Positions 1 through 8,570 of a DNA stretch of 64,000 nucleotides are shown here, piece by piece. The notes under the pieces were generated by a model that was not told the origin of the DNA, ran no database searches, and saw only the letters and a list, made by a program, of their open reading frames with translations. Both the position numbers and the translations under genes were made by a program. Each line of letters starts with the position of its first letter. Position 1 is the stretch's first letter. The DNA lies in NCBI RefSeq assembly GCF_022179305.1, contig NZ_BPQP01000017.1:1-64000 (forward strand). The letters run 5' to 3'. The DNA is from Methylobacterium iners (GTDB taxonomy: Bacteria > Pseudomonadota > Alphaproteobacteria > Rhizobiales > Beijerinckiaceae).

Positions 1-44
1 TGCCCAGACAGAAACCGCGCGAACGCGCGGTTTCTGTCTGGGCA
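1..44. repeat. 44-base perfect hairpin at the window edge
   Basis: Two 21-base arms, positions 1-21 and 24-44, are exact reverse complements around a 2-base AA loop, and the palindrome fills the first bases of the window exactly. There is no T-run after it, so it is not a typical intrinsic terminator. It may be a terminal hairpin or a fold-back assembly artefact at a contig end, or a transposon or plasmid recombination site. Confidence 0.85.
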
Positions 45-177
45 TGAGATGCCTCGTACTTGATTAGTGGGTATGAATTTAGAAGGCTGGATCAAACCGA
101 CTTCGGCCTACCCGGTCGCGTTATGGAAGCGAGCTCAAAACTGCCGGCGCTATCCCGGAAATCCTGGGCTTGCTCAG

Positions 178-675
178 TCACGCAGCAACCACTTGGGTGC
201 CCGGCTTTGGCTTTGAGCGTTTTGCCAAAATCGTCGGGGAGACTTCCACATTCTTCTCTAAGATCCCGACCCCGCCTTCCATGACGTTCACGGTCCGGAG
301 GTCGTGAGTTCCTGTCCGCTCGTACAAGCGGTCCGCGTTATGCAATCTGCGCAACATCACTTGGCGACGAGCTGCCCTCGCAGCCTGCCAGGTGCCTTTC
401 AGAGCAGCCGACAGGCATACACTCCAAGACTCACCCGTAACCGTGCGACGGGCCTTCGCAGCTATTGTGGCAGCCCACATGATGGCTATGCGGTTGAATC
501 TTCCGCAGACAATGAGAGGTGTGACGCGCCCCAACGCTTGTGCCCGACCAAAAGCGAGATTAGCGAAGGCTGAAACAGCAAGCGCAGCGCGACGCTCAAT
601 TTTGGAGATCTGCTCCCGATCAGCGCGCAAGCCTTGCAAGGCGTAGGACCACGATATTGAACGACGGTAGGCCAT
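178..675 (-). CDS. hypothetical protein, 165 aa, divergent from an XRE regulator
   Basis: I do not recognise the family. The protein is basic, rich in Ala and Arg, and has no clear signal peptide or membrane segment. A block around residues 79-95 (ESWSVCLSAALKGTWQAAR) recalls the tryptophan-containing helix of small plasmid and phage proteins, but that is a weak resemblance. The start is supported by a strong ribosome site, GGAGGA, six bases before the ATG at 675. It is transcribed away from the XRE gene at 775, and the shared intergenic region holds a repeated operator-like motif, so the two are probably controlled together by that regulator (inference). Confidence 0.5.
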   Translation of the reverse strand: MAYRRSISWSYALQGLRADREQISKIERRAALAVSAFANLAFGRAQALGRVTPLIVCGRFNRIAIMWAATIAAKARRTVTGESWSVCLSAALKGTWQAARAARRQVMLRRLHNADRLYERTGTHDLRTVNVMEGGVGILEKNVEVSPTILAKRSKPKPGTQVVAA

Positions 676-692
676 CGATATCCTCCAAATTT

Positions 693-743
693 GATACCTC
701 AGGTATCTAGCATCGGTCGGGAGGTGTCAATACCTCAGGCATC
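693..743. promoter_or_regulatory. repeated operator-like motif between divergent genes
   Basis: GATACCTCAGGTATC (693-707) is a palindrome with 7-base arms around one base. A degenerate second copy, ATACCTCAGGCAT, follows at about 730-742, and the TACCTCAGG cores start 36 bases apart. The motif lies between the 165-aa gene and the XRE gene, where an autoregulatory operator would be expected. That function is inferred. Confidence 0.5.
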
Positions 744-774
744 ATTTAATACTTTGGGGACAGCGAGCCGGTCC

Positions 775-1047
775 ATGCTAACGAGTGAATTGGTCCGCGC
801 GGCTCGCGCGCTGGTTAGATGGGAACAAAGAGACCTAGCCGAAGCTTCGGGAGTGTCTCTACCCACAATCAAACGTCTAGAGACGAAGCCAGGCAGCCTT
901 AGCGCCCACGGACCGACTGTCTCCGCGATACTGCAGGCGTTCGAGCGAGCTGGAGTTCAGTTCATACCAGCGAACGGAGGGGGGGCAGGCGTCCGTTTTC
1001 GTGAAAGGCAGGATGCCGAGAAACATATGTCGGGCACTGCGAGCTAG
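775..1047 (+). CDS. XRE-type helix-turn-helix regulator, 90 aa
   Basis: The chosen start at 775 gives a protein that opens with the helix-turn-helix: helix residues VRAARALVRWEQRDLAE, then the recognition segment SGVSLPTIKRLE. The tail AFERAGVQFIPANG followed by GVRFRERQ is the usual ending of a small alphaproteobacterial XRE subfamily that binds DNA as a dimer. The same architecture occurs in the gene at 49529-49810 and the broken copy at 4854-4994, so the window holds three members. A longer reading from 691 would run through the operator-like motif and is less likely. It probably represses itself and the divergent gene. Confidence 0.75.
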   Translation: MLTSELVRAARALVRWEQRDLAEASGVSLPTIKRLETKPGSLSAHGPTVSAILQAFERAGVQFIPANGGGAGVRFRERQDAEKHMSGTAS

Positions 1048-1376
1048 AGCGATCAGAGAGTTCAGCTGAATTCGCCAATGAGCGCGCAGCTTTAGAAGGC
1101 GAAGCGAACACTTTTAACGATACGAAGAACTGCCTCTCGCACCTGACACACAGAGGGCATCGATGCATACGATTACTGACACTCGCGGCGATGCTGCCGG
1201 CGTCCTGTGAGAATGCAAACGAACCGCGCGGGACAGCACCCTAGGACAAGCAGGGCGGCCAGCGCTTCATGGCAAATCTTCGTTTTGGCGAATTGCCAAG
1301 CCTTGTTTAGGTAGAAGAAGGTGCGGCTACGAAGCCGTATCCAGTTCGTCGTCGCACGTAAGGAATAGGATCCATC
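1048..1376. other. 329-base gap without a supported gene
   Basis: Short open frames on both strands look non-coding. I see no RNA gene, terminator or repeat here. Confidence 0.4.
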
Positions 1377-2003
1377 GTGGCAGAAAGACCATCCCCGTGC
1401 TCGGTCGAGAAAGTCACGTCGCACCCTACTAGCATAGATCTGCTTCCACAATCGCACGTCGTTTTGATGGGAGAGGACGCCGGACATTACAGGCGCATCA
1501 CGCAGCAGATCGTTGAGAGCGTCAGTCCAACGGATATTATCGAGCATTTCTGGGTCCGAGATATTGCCGACCTCATCTGGGAAACCCTTCGGCTGCGCCG
1601 CCTCAAGGGCAATCTCCTCCAGACGGCTTCCCACAAGGCATTAAAGCGAGTCCTTCGTGATGCGGTAGGCTTTCCGGCCATCGAGCAACTTGTGAAGAGT
1701 TGGTCGACTGGCGATGCAAGCTCCCTGCAAAGGGTTGATGATCTGCTCAAGGGTATGAGTCTCTCATTCGACGCCGTCTACGCCGAGGCGCTGGCGGAAA
1801 GAGTGGGAGAGATCGAGCGGATCGATCGCCTAATCGCGAGTGCCGAGTCCCGCCGGAATACGGTTCTGCGTGAGATCAGCCGTCATCGCGACGCTGTGGC
1901 CTTGAGGCTCGCCCGTGCCAGCGCCGCGATCGAAGACGCTGAATTCGCCGAGGTGCGGGAAACCGACGAGCAAAGGCCGGTTCAGAATGGTGAGCCCACG
2001 TAA
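1377..2003 (+). CDS. hypothetical protein, 208 aa, paired with the next gene
   Basis: A soluble, charged protein with a helical C-terminal half (residues about 140-190, rich in Glu/Arg/Ala heptad-like spacing, probable coiled coil). The segment ESVSPTDIIEHFWVRDIADL near residues 47-66 resembles an unnamed family common in rhizobial genomes; I know no function for it. The first codon is GTG. Its last 17 bases overlap the start of the next gene in another frame, indicating translational coupling. From memory of rhizobial genomes these two protein types tend to sit side by side. Confidence 0.65.
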   Translation: MAERPSPCSVEKVTSHPTSIDLLPQSHVVLMGEDAGHYRRITQQIVESVSPTDIIEHFWVRDIADLIWETLRLRRLKGNLLQTASHKALKRVLRDAVGFPAIEQLVKSWSTGDASSLQRVDDLLKGMSLSFDAVYAEALAERVGEIERIDRLIASAESRRNTVLREISRHRDAVALRLARASAAIEDAEFAEVRETDEQRPVQNGEPT

Positions 2004-2532
2004 GCTTGCGGCCAACCGCGACAACGCGACCCGCAGCACCGGACCGCGTTCGCCTGCAGGCAAAGCGGCGACCGCACGCAATGCCCGCCAGCACGGCCTT
2101 GCGACATCCGTTCTCGACCTTGAGCCGTTGCGAGCCGAGGTTCAGCAACTTGCGGCCGCTATCCTCAAGAGCTTCAACGGTCGAGGTGACCTTGAGCTCG
2201 CGATGCGGATCGCCGAAGCGCAGGTCGATCTCAACCGCGTGCGTCACGCCCGCCAGATCATACTCACTCGACCGTTGGCCGCACCAATCGCTACAGCATA
2301 CTCAGGAGGATCTTTCACGGAAAAACTTCGAGCCGCCGTTTTGCAGGTGCATCAAAACGAGAGTGACATCCAAGCTGGCGGGAAAGCGCGTAGCAAATCC
2401 GTCTCTACGGACGAGAGCGACCTAGATCACTTCGCTAAGTTCGCTCGAGAACTCTCGGCATTGGATCGATACGAGCGGCGGGCTTTATCACGGCGAAAAC
2501 TTGCAATTCGTAAGTTTGATTTATCGTTATAA
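1987..2532 (+). CDS. hypothetical protein with basic N-terminus, 181 aa
   Basis: It begins with a lysine/arginine/asparagine-rich segment (ANRDNATRSTGPRSPAGKAA, then TARNARQHGL) typical of a widespread rhizobial family of unknown function. This kind of N-terminus suggests nucleic-acid contact, but no catalytic motif is visible. The remainder is helical. The ATG at 1987 lies inside the previous gene, giving a 17-base overlap that couples the two. An AT-rich stretch follows the stop. Confidence 0.65.
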   Translation: MVSPRKLAANRDNATRSTGPRSPAGKAATARNARQHGLATSVLDLEPLRAEVQQLAAAILKSFNGRGDLELAMRIAEAQVDLNRVRHARQIILTRPLAAPIATAYSGGSFTEKLRAAVLQVHQNESDIQAGGKARSKSVSTDESDLDHFAKFARELSALDRYERRALSRRKLAIRKFDLSL

Positions 2533-2828
2533 TATTTATAAAAAAGAAAATTAAGTATTGATACTTATAGGTCTAAACTGTGATATATAAATGATTACAG
2601 AAACATGGAATTCAGAGAGTCTAGATTGCTCTGACGGCCGAGCTCCAGTGCGAGGCATGAAATGGCGCCGCGGACACAGGCTCAGCATTCCGAATCAGAG
2701 CGCCCGGCATCAAAACATTTTTGGCAGAACAAACCCACGAGACGGCCACTTACGAAGGGAAGTGCAACCCCTGCGAAGAGTTGCCCGTCAGACGATTTCA
2801 CAGCATTCCCGGTTGAAAGTGCGCGCCG
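2533..2828. other. intergenic stretch, AT-rich at its left end
   Basis: Bases 2533-2600 are markedly AT-rich against a GC-rich background. I see no convincing gene, and there is no clear terminator stem. Confidence 0.4.
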
Positions 2829-3119
2829 CTATGTCGACTGCGTGATCGCAGGACCACCGTCGGAACATGAGCCGGCATCGGCGGGATCGGCTTTGGTCGC
2901 GTCCCCATCCTCGAGCATTAAATCGATCTCGGCGATTTCAGAGCCGGTGACCTCGTTCTCCAGGTCGAGCACCATCCCCGTCAATGTCGACGGTGTCGAA
3001 GCGCTGGTCTGCATCGAACTCTTCAAGAGATTGACGCCGATCCTGATGTCTCGATAGCGCTGAAACTCGAATGAAAACAAAGATTGCACGCTGTTCCAGC
3101 ACGCGTTCCTCGATCCCAA
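2829..3119 (-). CDS. possible small acidic hypothetical protein
   Basis: The last about 60 residues are acidic and contain LDLENEVTGSEIAEIDLMLE, which reads like a real helical protein, while the N-terminal third looks arbitrary. The true start may be the internal ATG beginning MQTSASTP. It has no recognised family, no neighbour in the same direction and no strong ribosome site, so it could be spurious. Confidence 0.3.
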   Translation of the reverse strand: MGSRNACWNSVQSLFSFEFQRYRDIRIGVNLLKSSMQTSASTPSTLTGMVLDLENEVTGSEIAEIDLMLEDGDATKADPADAGSCSDGGPAITQST

Positions 3120-3466
3120 CTAGAGCTTCCCTCTTTACCAAGCAGGTCGAAATCAGCTTAGCTGTTGATCAAGGGGCACAATTTCTGCGATCCTGCCCCT
3201 GAAAACGTGAACTTGGGAATAGCCCCTTTTTCGGCAGGATCAATGCGAAAGGCTTGGCGGGATTCAGGCCCAGATCATGCCCGAGCTGTTATGATAGGTC
3301 CGTTGCCGGACTCACGGCGCTCAGCGGATACTTGCCCCCATGCTGCGCCTGAGTCGGAGGCGTAGACGTGGTTGCGTAGAGCAAACCGGACCATGCGGCC
3401 CGTTTCCGATTGGCTCTCGAGGACATACAAGCGCCCGTGCTGATTTCACGCCGGGCACGCCGCCGC
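3120..3466. other. 347-base gap without a supported gene
   Basis: Only short overlapping frames on both strands. Nothing recognised. Confidence 0.35.
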
Positions 3467-3772
3467 TCACCGCTGCGGGGTGAAGAGCTGCTGGAGCTGC
3501 TGTTGCTCACGGCTGAGAGGATCACGGCCCGCGCTCCCCCCACCGCCTTGCCCCTCAAGCAATCCGCTCCGGCCTCTGCTGGATGTGCCACCTGGAAGAT
3601 TGACCAAAGGTGGGTCTACAGATGGGAGACAGACGATCTGACAAAGGGGAGGGATGTCTGTCGGCTGCGTGCAACGAGCAACCGCGTTTCCCTCGATGCA
3701 GCCGCACCCGCAAACCGCCAGAGCCGGCACCGCGGATGATGAGAGCACGAGCGCTAAGAACAGACTTCGCAA
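3467..3772 (-). CDS. small secreted cysteine-rich protein, 101 aa
   Basis: The N-terminus MRSLFLALVLSSSAVPALA is a clear Sec signal peptide with cleavage expected after ALA. The mature start is cysteine-rich (VCGCGCIEGNAVARC, then LCQIVC), suggesting disulphides in the periplasm or outside the cell. The middle is Gly/Ser/Arg-rich and the tail Gln-rich (EQQQLQQLF), probably disordered. I do not recognise the family. It is a single gene facing the same way as the gene at 3846. Confidence 0.65.
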   Translation of the reverse strand: MRSLFLALVLSSSAVPALAVCGCGCIEGNAVARCTQPTDIPPLCQIVCLPSVDPPLVNLPGGTSSRGRSGLLEGQGGGGSAGRDPLSREQQQLQQLFTPQR

Positions 3773-3845
3773 GATGACACCTTAGCCTAGGTTCGACACA
3801 CCGTCCGATTGCTCTGCCGGTCAAGCAAAGGCCTCCGACGCAACC

Positions 3846-4421
3846 TCACCAGCAGGCACGCGGCAAGCGGCGTTTCCAGAACTCCCCGCGACGGAGTTCA
3901 CGCTGTGGCTTCCCACGCACTCGACCAGCCGCTTTTTGTAGAACCGCATTGTTTGATGGTTCTGGCTCCGACGTGGGCTCATGCGGCAGCGAAGCGGCCT
4001 CGGCAACAGACCCTGGAGCTTCTTGCTCCAGTATTATCTCCGGGGTCCCAGCATCGGCTGCAGAGTCGCACGGAGCCGCGGCATGCGGCACCTTCCTGCT
4101 CACCCTCCTCAACCGTTGGTGCGGCGTGATTTCCTCTGCCTGTGGCTCTTCCTGCAGTAGCGTACTCGGCTCGTACATCGGGAGGAGGCTTGGTAATACG
4201 CGCCGCGCGGGCTGAGGAGCGGATTGAGTAGCTTCCCCATCCCGCTCCAGAAACCGATCTTGTTCGCGAATGATCTCTGCTGGCGCCTCGATCAACGGCG
4301 TGCTTCGCCAAAGCGCTGCACTGTTTGGCGATGAGCGAGCGTTGCTGGCTGACGGTGAAGTCGGTGTACGGGTACGTTTGATCTCGACCACAACGGGTCG
4401 CGCGCTCTGGCGGCGCTTCAT
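3846..4421 (-). CDS. hypothetical basic, proline-rich protein, 191 aa
   Basis: It starts MKRRQSARPVVVEIKRTR, an N-terminus I associate with a family of uncharacterised Methylobacterium proteins. The rest is low-complexity, rich in Pro, Glu, Ala and Arg, with no membrane segment or catalytic motif, and ends in a very basic tail. It is probably intrinsically disordered. Overlapping frames on the other strand are shadows. No function can be assigned. Confidence 0.6.
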   Translation of the reverse strand: MKRRQSARPVVVEIKRTRTPTSPSASNARSSPNSAALWRSTPLIEAPAEIIREQDRFLERDGEATQSAPQPARRVLPSLLPMYEPSTLLQEEPQAEEITPHQRLRRVSRKVPHAAAPCDSAADAGTPEIILEQEAPGSVAEAASLPHEPTSEPEPSNNAVLQKAAGRVRGKPQRELRRGEFWKRRLPRACW

Positions 4422-4853
4422 CTCGTCATCCTAAATCTGCAGGTGAGTTTCGGTGAGTCAGCTGACATAGAGGTATGTGGAGTAACTTTGATTCATTGTC
4501 CAGACTGCCTACGTGCAGGTGAAGAAAGTGCTACGCGATGACACATGAAGAAAGGTCTTAACCAATCACCCGAGAACTCTCGATGGAAGGCCGACTAAAC
4601 GGGTGCCCGAAGCGCATCGATCGCCATAAAAGCGTTTCCTGCAGTGGCTGCTCGCGGTCTAGGAGATGGCTAGTTGCTACTCATTAAGCCTGCGCATCAT
4701 TCCATTTTGGCTAGGGAACCTGTGTGGTCCGCTCCCTCCGGCTGTCGCATGCCACCAACAGCACGCTCGTATTCCGCACCCGACGGAATACATCGTCCGC
4801 AAGCACCGTCAGCCTTCTGGTTACAGATCGGGACTCCCTCGTAATGAGGGCTA
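4422..4853. other. 432-base gap where a downstream jetD would not fit
   Basis: No gene is supported on either strand. The stretch together with the broken XRE gene beyond it (to 4994) lies directly downstream of jetC on jetC's strand. It contains no frame resembling the roughly 390-residue TOPRIM-type JetD subunit. Confidence 0.45.
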
Positions 4854-4994
4854 ATGCTGATGACCGGCAAGCAATTGAGGGCTGCTTGTGCCCTGGTCGG
4901 CTTGGTATAAACTGTCCTTGCCGAACGTGCTGGGCTGAACGTGAACACCATTGGTACGATGGAAATGCATGGTTCCGAGCCGCCATCTGTCGAA
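4854..4994 (+). pseudogene. broken XRE-type regulator
   Basis: Reading from the ATG at 4854 or 4860 gives TGKQLRAACALVGLV, then an in-frame TAA, then TVLAERAGLNVNTIGTMEMH. This is the first helix-turn-helix of the same XRE subfamily as 49529-49810 (QLKAARALVG, then ALAERASVNVNTIRKME). The stop codon and the early end after about 46 codons mark it as a remnant. An inverted repeat CCCTC-GAGGG lies about 10 bases before the start, and the stretch upstream (GGTTACA, CTCCCTCGT, GAGGGC) resembles that before the intact copy, so the whole locus was duplicated and decayed. It ends six bases from the jetC stop. Confidence 0.7.
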
Positions 4995-4999
4995 TGATG

Positions 5000-7900
5000 T
5001 CACTCGGCAGCCTCTGATAACTGAAACCCTTCGATACCCTGCCGTTCCGGGTTGATAGCAGCGAGCGCGCGCTTAGCTGTTTCCAGGGGATGCTCGGACT
5101 CTATTCGTACTGTCGTCAGATCGGGGCTTTTGTAGACCGTCACGATCGTGTCCATCACTTCTGTCAGCGTCGTGCGCTTGTCCTCGGGTGCAGCAATGAG
5201 GAGCTGAAGCCCCCAGGCTTGATAAAGGTCGACCAGGGCTTGCGAGTTGCGGATGTCCAGCTTTGAGAAGGCTTCGTCGAGCAGGCACAGACCAAGCCCG
5301 GGATTCTCGTCGCCCGGACGGTCGCCGGGGTAATAGGCTGATGCCAGCGAGGCGGCGATGGCAACATAGAAGGGTGCCTGAGCCTCACCGCCGGAGCCGC
5401 GCAATGCACGATTGGACATCGTTGTACGATTGCCGGAACGATCCCGCATACCGATCTCGTAGACGAAGTAGTTGCGATAGTCGGCCAGTCGCGAGGCGCT
5501 CTCTTCGCCCGAAATAAGTGCCGTGATCTCCTCTATTGCGGCAACCAGTGGCCCAGTCGTGTTTTCGGAGCCTGACTCCTGAAGGAGCGCTTGAGCGGCT
5601 TCAGCCGATCGCGCCACCTCGGTGGCAAGCGCGTGGACCGCGGCGTAGCGACGATCAACAGTCGCCTCGAAGGCGTAGGTCTGCCCGGTGAAGGTTTGGC
5701 TCGACAAGCGTTCGTTCAACGCATCGAGCCTCGCGTACACGCGCTCGAACTTGTCGGCGAGGCGCGTCAGGAGATCTTCGATCATCAGGCGGCGCATCTC
5801 GCCCTCAGCCTGCACCGCCTGATCACGGTACCGCCGCAGCTCGTGGCCGGCGACCTCGTCGTAGGACCGCTTGGTCCAGGCGTAGCCAAAGGACGCTGGA
5901 GCGTCGCCCTGACCGAGCGGATTGTCGGTGCGCCACTCGGCACAATACTCGGCTAGATCGCGCTCTGCCGCTCGGCCATGCCGCCGTGCCCGATCCGCAG
6001 TCTCCTCAGCCGCAACTCGGGTGGCCTTGGCGAGGGCTGCCAAGTCCTTTGCGTCGAGGCCGCGCATGTCTGCTCGGATCTTAGCGGGGGCTAAGGAGTC
6101 AAAGCCGTCAGGACGTACGAGACGAATCCGGACAGCGTCGGCTCCGTTCCAGCGCCCATAGGCCCTTCGCTTGGCTTCTAGAGCGCCTCGGACGTGCTCT
6201 CTTGCTGAGGTCAGCTTCGCACTCAAGCCCGCATGCTCGCTCAGCAGTGCGTCACGCTTCGGCTCGAGAACCTGAACGAGCTCGGTGAGATAGGCCGACC
6301 TCTCCTTCACGAGCGCCGCAATCTCCTCTTCCAACGCCCCGGAGTTCACCTTCTCGACAGCTTCACGCTCGGTCGCAAGGCTACGCCTGAGCCCTTCGAT
6401 AGCATCAGCCTCCTGACGCAAAGCGCCAACGTCTAGGGGTGCCTCGGCCAAACGCGCTTGGAGCGCGGCAGTGCGACGGGCGGCCTCCCGTAGAACCTCG
6501 GCCTCGCGCCGCAGCCGACGCGCCTCGGCGGTTGCATGCTCTAGGTTCCTCCGCGCCTCAGCGGTCGGGCCCCGATTTCCTCGCGTCATCATCAATTGCA
6601 CGGGTCGGACGACCGAGTACGCCATGCCCGAGGTCGAGCGCCCACTAGGGGCTACTGCGCGACTCATATGGGCGAGCGCAGCGTCATTCGGAGCCAAGTC
6701 GAACCCCCCTAGTCGAGCGGTCAGGAAGGCTTCCGCATGCGGATCATCGGTCTTGATCAGACTTAAGGGTCCGTCGTCGAACCGACCGCCACGCCGCCGT
6801 GCGGTGTCGGTCGTCTTCACGAGGATGCAGCGATAGAACTGGCTCTTGCGAGCTTCGAGATGCGCGAAGGCCCGATTGAGCTCATCGGGTTGAACGACAA
6901 GCGCCTCGCGAGCATTTCCCAAGAGGCCTTCCAGGGCTGGACCCCAAGTTGGATCAACAATCTCGGCAAGCTCGCAGATCGGGACCGCGTCGATCCCGAG
7001 CCGAGCTAGTTCGTCACGGAATGCGATCACCTCCTGCGAGAGGCGTGCAGCCTTGGCAGGTCCAACCGAGAACTCCGCTGACAGGATTTGCGCTTCCCGC
7101 TCCTGTGCGCGTGCTCGCAAGGCTGCATCCTCGGCAGCGATGTCTAGAGGACCTGCCAAGTCAGGCAACGCGACAAGGTCGGCAAGCAGGTGCCCGAACA
7201 CCCCGTCCAGGCGCAGAGTCTCCTCGGGCGGAGCCTCACGACGCAGACCGGACCTAGCACAGGCCTCAACGAGTCGGAGCGCCTCAGGATTATTGGATCG
7301 GATCTCAGCCGAAACGGCTGTGAGCTTCCCCGCCTCCTGGATGATGCCAACCAAGGCGGCGACCCGGGCCGCAAGGTCTCGGCGATCTCGCGTGAGTATC
7401 GCGTGTCGCGCGTCGGTGGCAGCCCGCAATCCCTGCGCAGCTCCTCCACTCAGCAGCGCCTTCTTCATGGAAATTTCGGCGTCGATCTCGCGTACGAAGC
7501 CCTGGCTGGCAACGACGCTCTCGGTCGCGATGCGCAGTCGGTTGGCGACATCGCCAACCTTTTCCCGAAGCGTCACAAACTCGAGCACGCGGCGGCGGAG
7601 ATCGGCACTCGCGGCCCGCAGCTCGTCGAGGACGCTCGAAAGGCTTGCTTCCGCCCAGGTGTCATAGCGGCGAAGGATGCGATCGAGCTGCGAGAGGCGA
7701 CGCTCGAGTTCATCGATGGTTTCAAGGAGGCGCCGCCAGTTTTCAACCGATTGCCGGATCCGGGCCACATCGAGGGGTTCGGGCTCAAGGACGAAGGACC
7801 GCACGAAGGCTGAGGAGTCGAAGATCGGCTTGAAAGCGACTGCGTTGGAGAAGGTTCGAAGGAAATGCCTCGGCTCCGGGGCGGTGGCCCCTTCGCGGAG

Positions 7901-8455
7901 AAGCGCGAGAAGCTCGGCGGTAAATCGCTCGCCGGACGAGCGGAACTCCTCGAACCGGTCTGCGCGAAAGCGCAGATCCTTGGCGATCTCGGCCCAAGGC
8001 GCGACGAAGCTTCCCTCATGCGCCTCGCGGACGTAGTCGGCGATCTCGAAGCGATGGCCGTCGGCGATGAAGCGGGACAGTGTCGTCTCGCGGCTTTCCT
8101 CGGCTCGCGCCGCGAGGGCAAGCCCAACCGAGACGGTGCGGCGTGAAACCTCGTTCTCAAACACCAGGACAATCAGGGTTTCACAGGCTTCGCGGGTCGG
8201 ACGTCCGCCCTCGGAGGGATCGCTGATCCAGCCGAGGCAGTAATCTCGCACCGTGCGTGCGCTACGCCCTGAGGCGGAGGCGTTAAGGATCAATCGGCTG
8301 GCATTGTTGCCGGCCAGGACCGTGCTAACCGCATCGAAGATGGTCGACTTGCCTGCTCCTGTTGGTCCGACCAGCGCTGTAGCGCCGCGAATGCGGATCT
8401 GCTCCCGCCGGATCAGGTACCAATTGGAAAGGGCGATGTCGGTGAGGCGATACAC
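5000..8455 (-). CDS. jetC: JetC-like SMC/MukB-type ATPase of a Wadjet/Mks condensin
   Basis: The 1151-residue protein is the motor subunit of an SMC-like DNA-loop-extruding complex. Walker A is GPTGAGKST at residues 30-38; the ABC signature RGSGGEAQ starts near 1019; Walker B with catalytic Glu is CLLDEAFSKLD from about 1057. Between the two nucleotide-binding halves lies a long Glu/Arg/Ala-rich region (about 240-950) expected to form the coiled-coil arms and hinge. Length and motifs fit JetC/MksB rather than canonical SMC. It is the last gene of jetA-jetB-jetC, 115 bases after jetB. Wadjet operons normally continue with jetD (TOPRIM nuclease); here only a broken regulator follows. ATPase function is secure from motifs; the biological role (defence or chromosome organisation) is open. 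Confidence 0.9.
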   Translation of the reverse strand: MYRLTDIALSNWYLIRREQIRIRGATALVGPTGAGKSTIFDAVSTVLAGNNASRLILNASASGRSARTVRDYCLGWISDPSEGGRPTREACETLIVLVFENEVSRRTVSVGLALAARAEESRETTLSRFIADGHRFEIADYVREAHEGSFVAPWAEIAKDLRFRADRFEEFRSSGERFTAELLALLREGATAPEPRHFLRTFSNAVAFKPIFDSSAFVRSFVLEPEPLDVARIRQSVENWRRLLETIDELERRLSQLDRILRRYDTWAEASLSSVLDELRAASADLRRRVLEFVTLREKVGDVANRLRIATESVVASQGFVREIDAEISMKKALLSGGAAQGLRAATDARHAILTRDRRDLAARVAALVGIIQEAGKLTAVSAEIRSNNPEALRLVEACARSGLRREAPPEETLRLDGVFGHLLADLVALPDLAGPLDIAAEDAALRARAQEREAQILSAEFSVGPAKAARLSQEVIAFRDELARLGIDAVPICELAEIVDPTWGPALEGLLGNAREALVVQPDELNRAFAHLEARKSQFYRCILVKTTDTARRRGGRFDDGPLSLIKTDDPHAEAFLTARLGGFDLAPNDAALAHMSRAVAPSGRSTSGMAYSVVRPVQLMMTRGNRGPTAEARRNLEHATAEARRLRREAEVLREAARRTAALQARLAEAPLDVGALRQEADAIEGLRRSLATEREAVEKVNSGALEEEIAALVKERSAYLTELVQVLEPKRDALLSEHAGLSAKLTSAREHVRGALEAKRRAYGRWNGADAVRIRLVRPDGFDSLAPAKIRADMRGLDAKDLAALAKATRVAAEETADRARRHGRAAERDLAEYCAEWRTDNPLGQGDAPASFGYAWTKRSYDEVAGHELRRYRDQAVQAEGEMRRLMIEDLLTRLADKFERVYARLDALNERLSSQTFTGQTYAFEATVDRRYAAVHALATEVARSAEAAQALLQESGSENTTGPLVAAIEEITALISGEESASRLADYRNYFVYEIGMRDRSGNRTTMSNRALRGSGGEAQAPFYVAIAASLASAYYPGDRPGDENPGLGLCLLDEAFSKLDIRNSQALVDLYQAWGLQLLIAAPEDKRTTLTEVMDTIVTVYKSPDLTTVRIESEHPLETAKRALAAINPERQGIEGFQLSEAAE

Positions 8456-8570
8456 CGGGATGGCCGTTCGATTTGCGAGTGACAGACACCTATCGCACGA
8501 ACACCGGCGCCGGGCGACTCGAGGGTTGAAGCGTCAGCTTCTCGGCAAACCTAATTGTGCTGGTCACGTC

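Noticed and set aside
304-646. Plus-strand frames opposite the 165-aa gene
   Set aside because: They lack protein-like composition and a ribosome site; the minus-strand gene has a strong one.
3809-4311. Three frames overlapping the basic protein at 3846-4421
   Set aside because: They are shadow frames of one GC-rich gene with biased codon composition.
5263-8146. Long plus-strand frames inside jetC
   Set aside because: They are antisense shadows of a clearly conserved ATPase.
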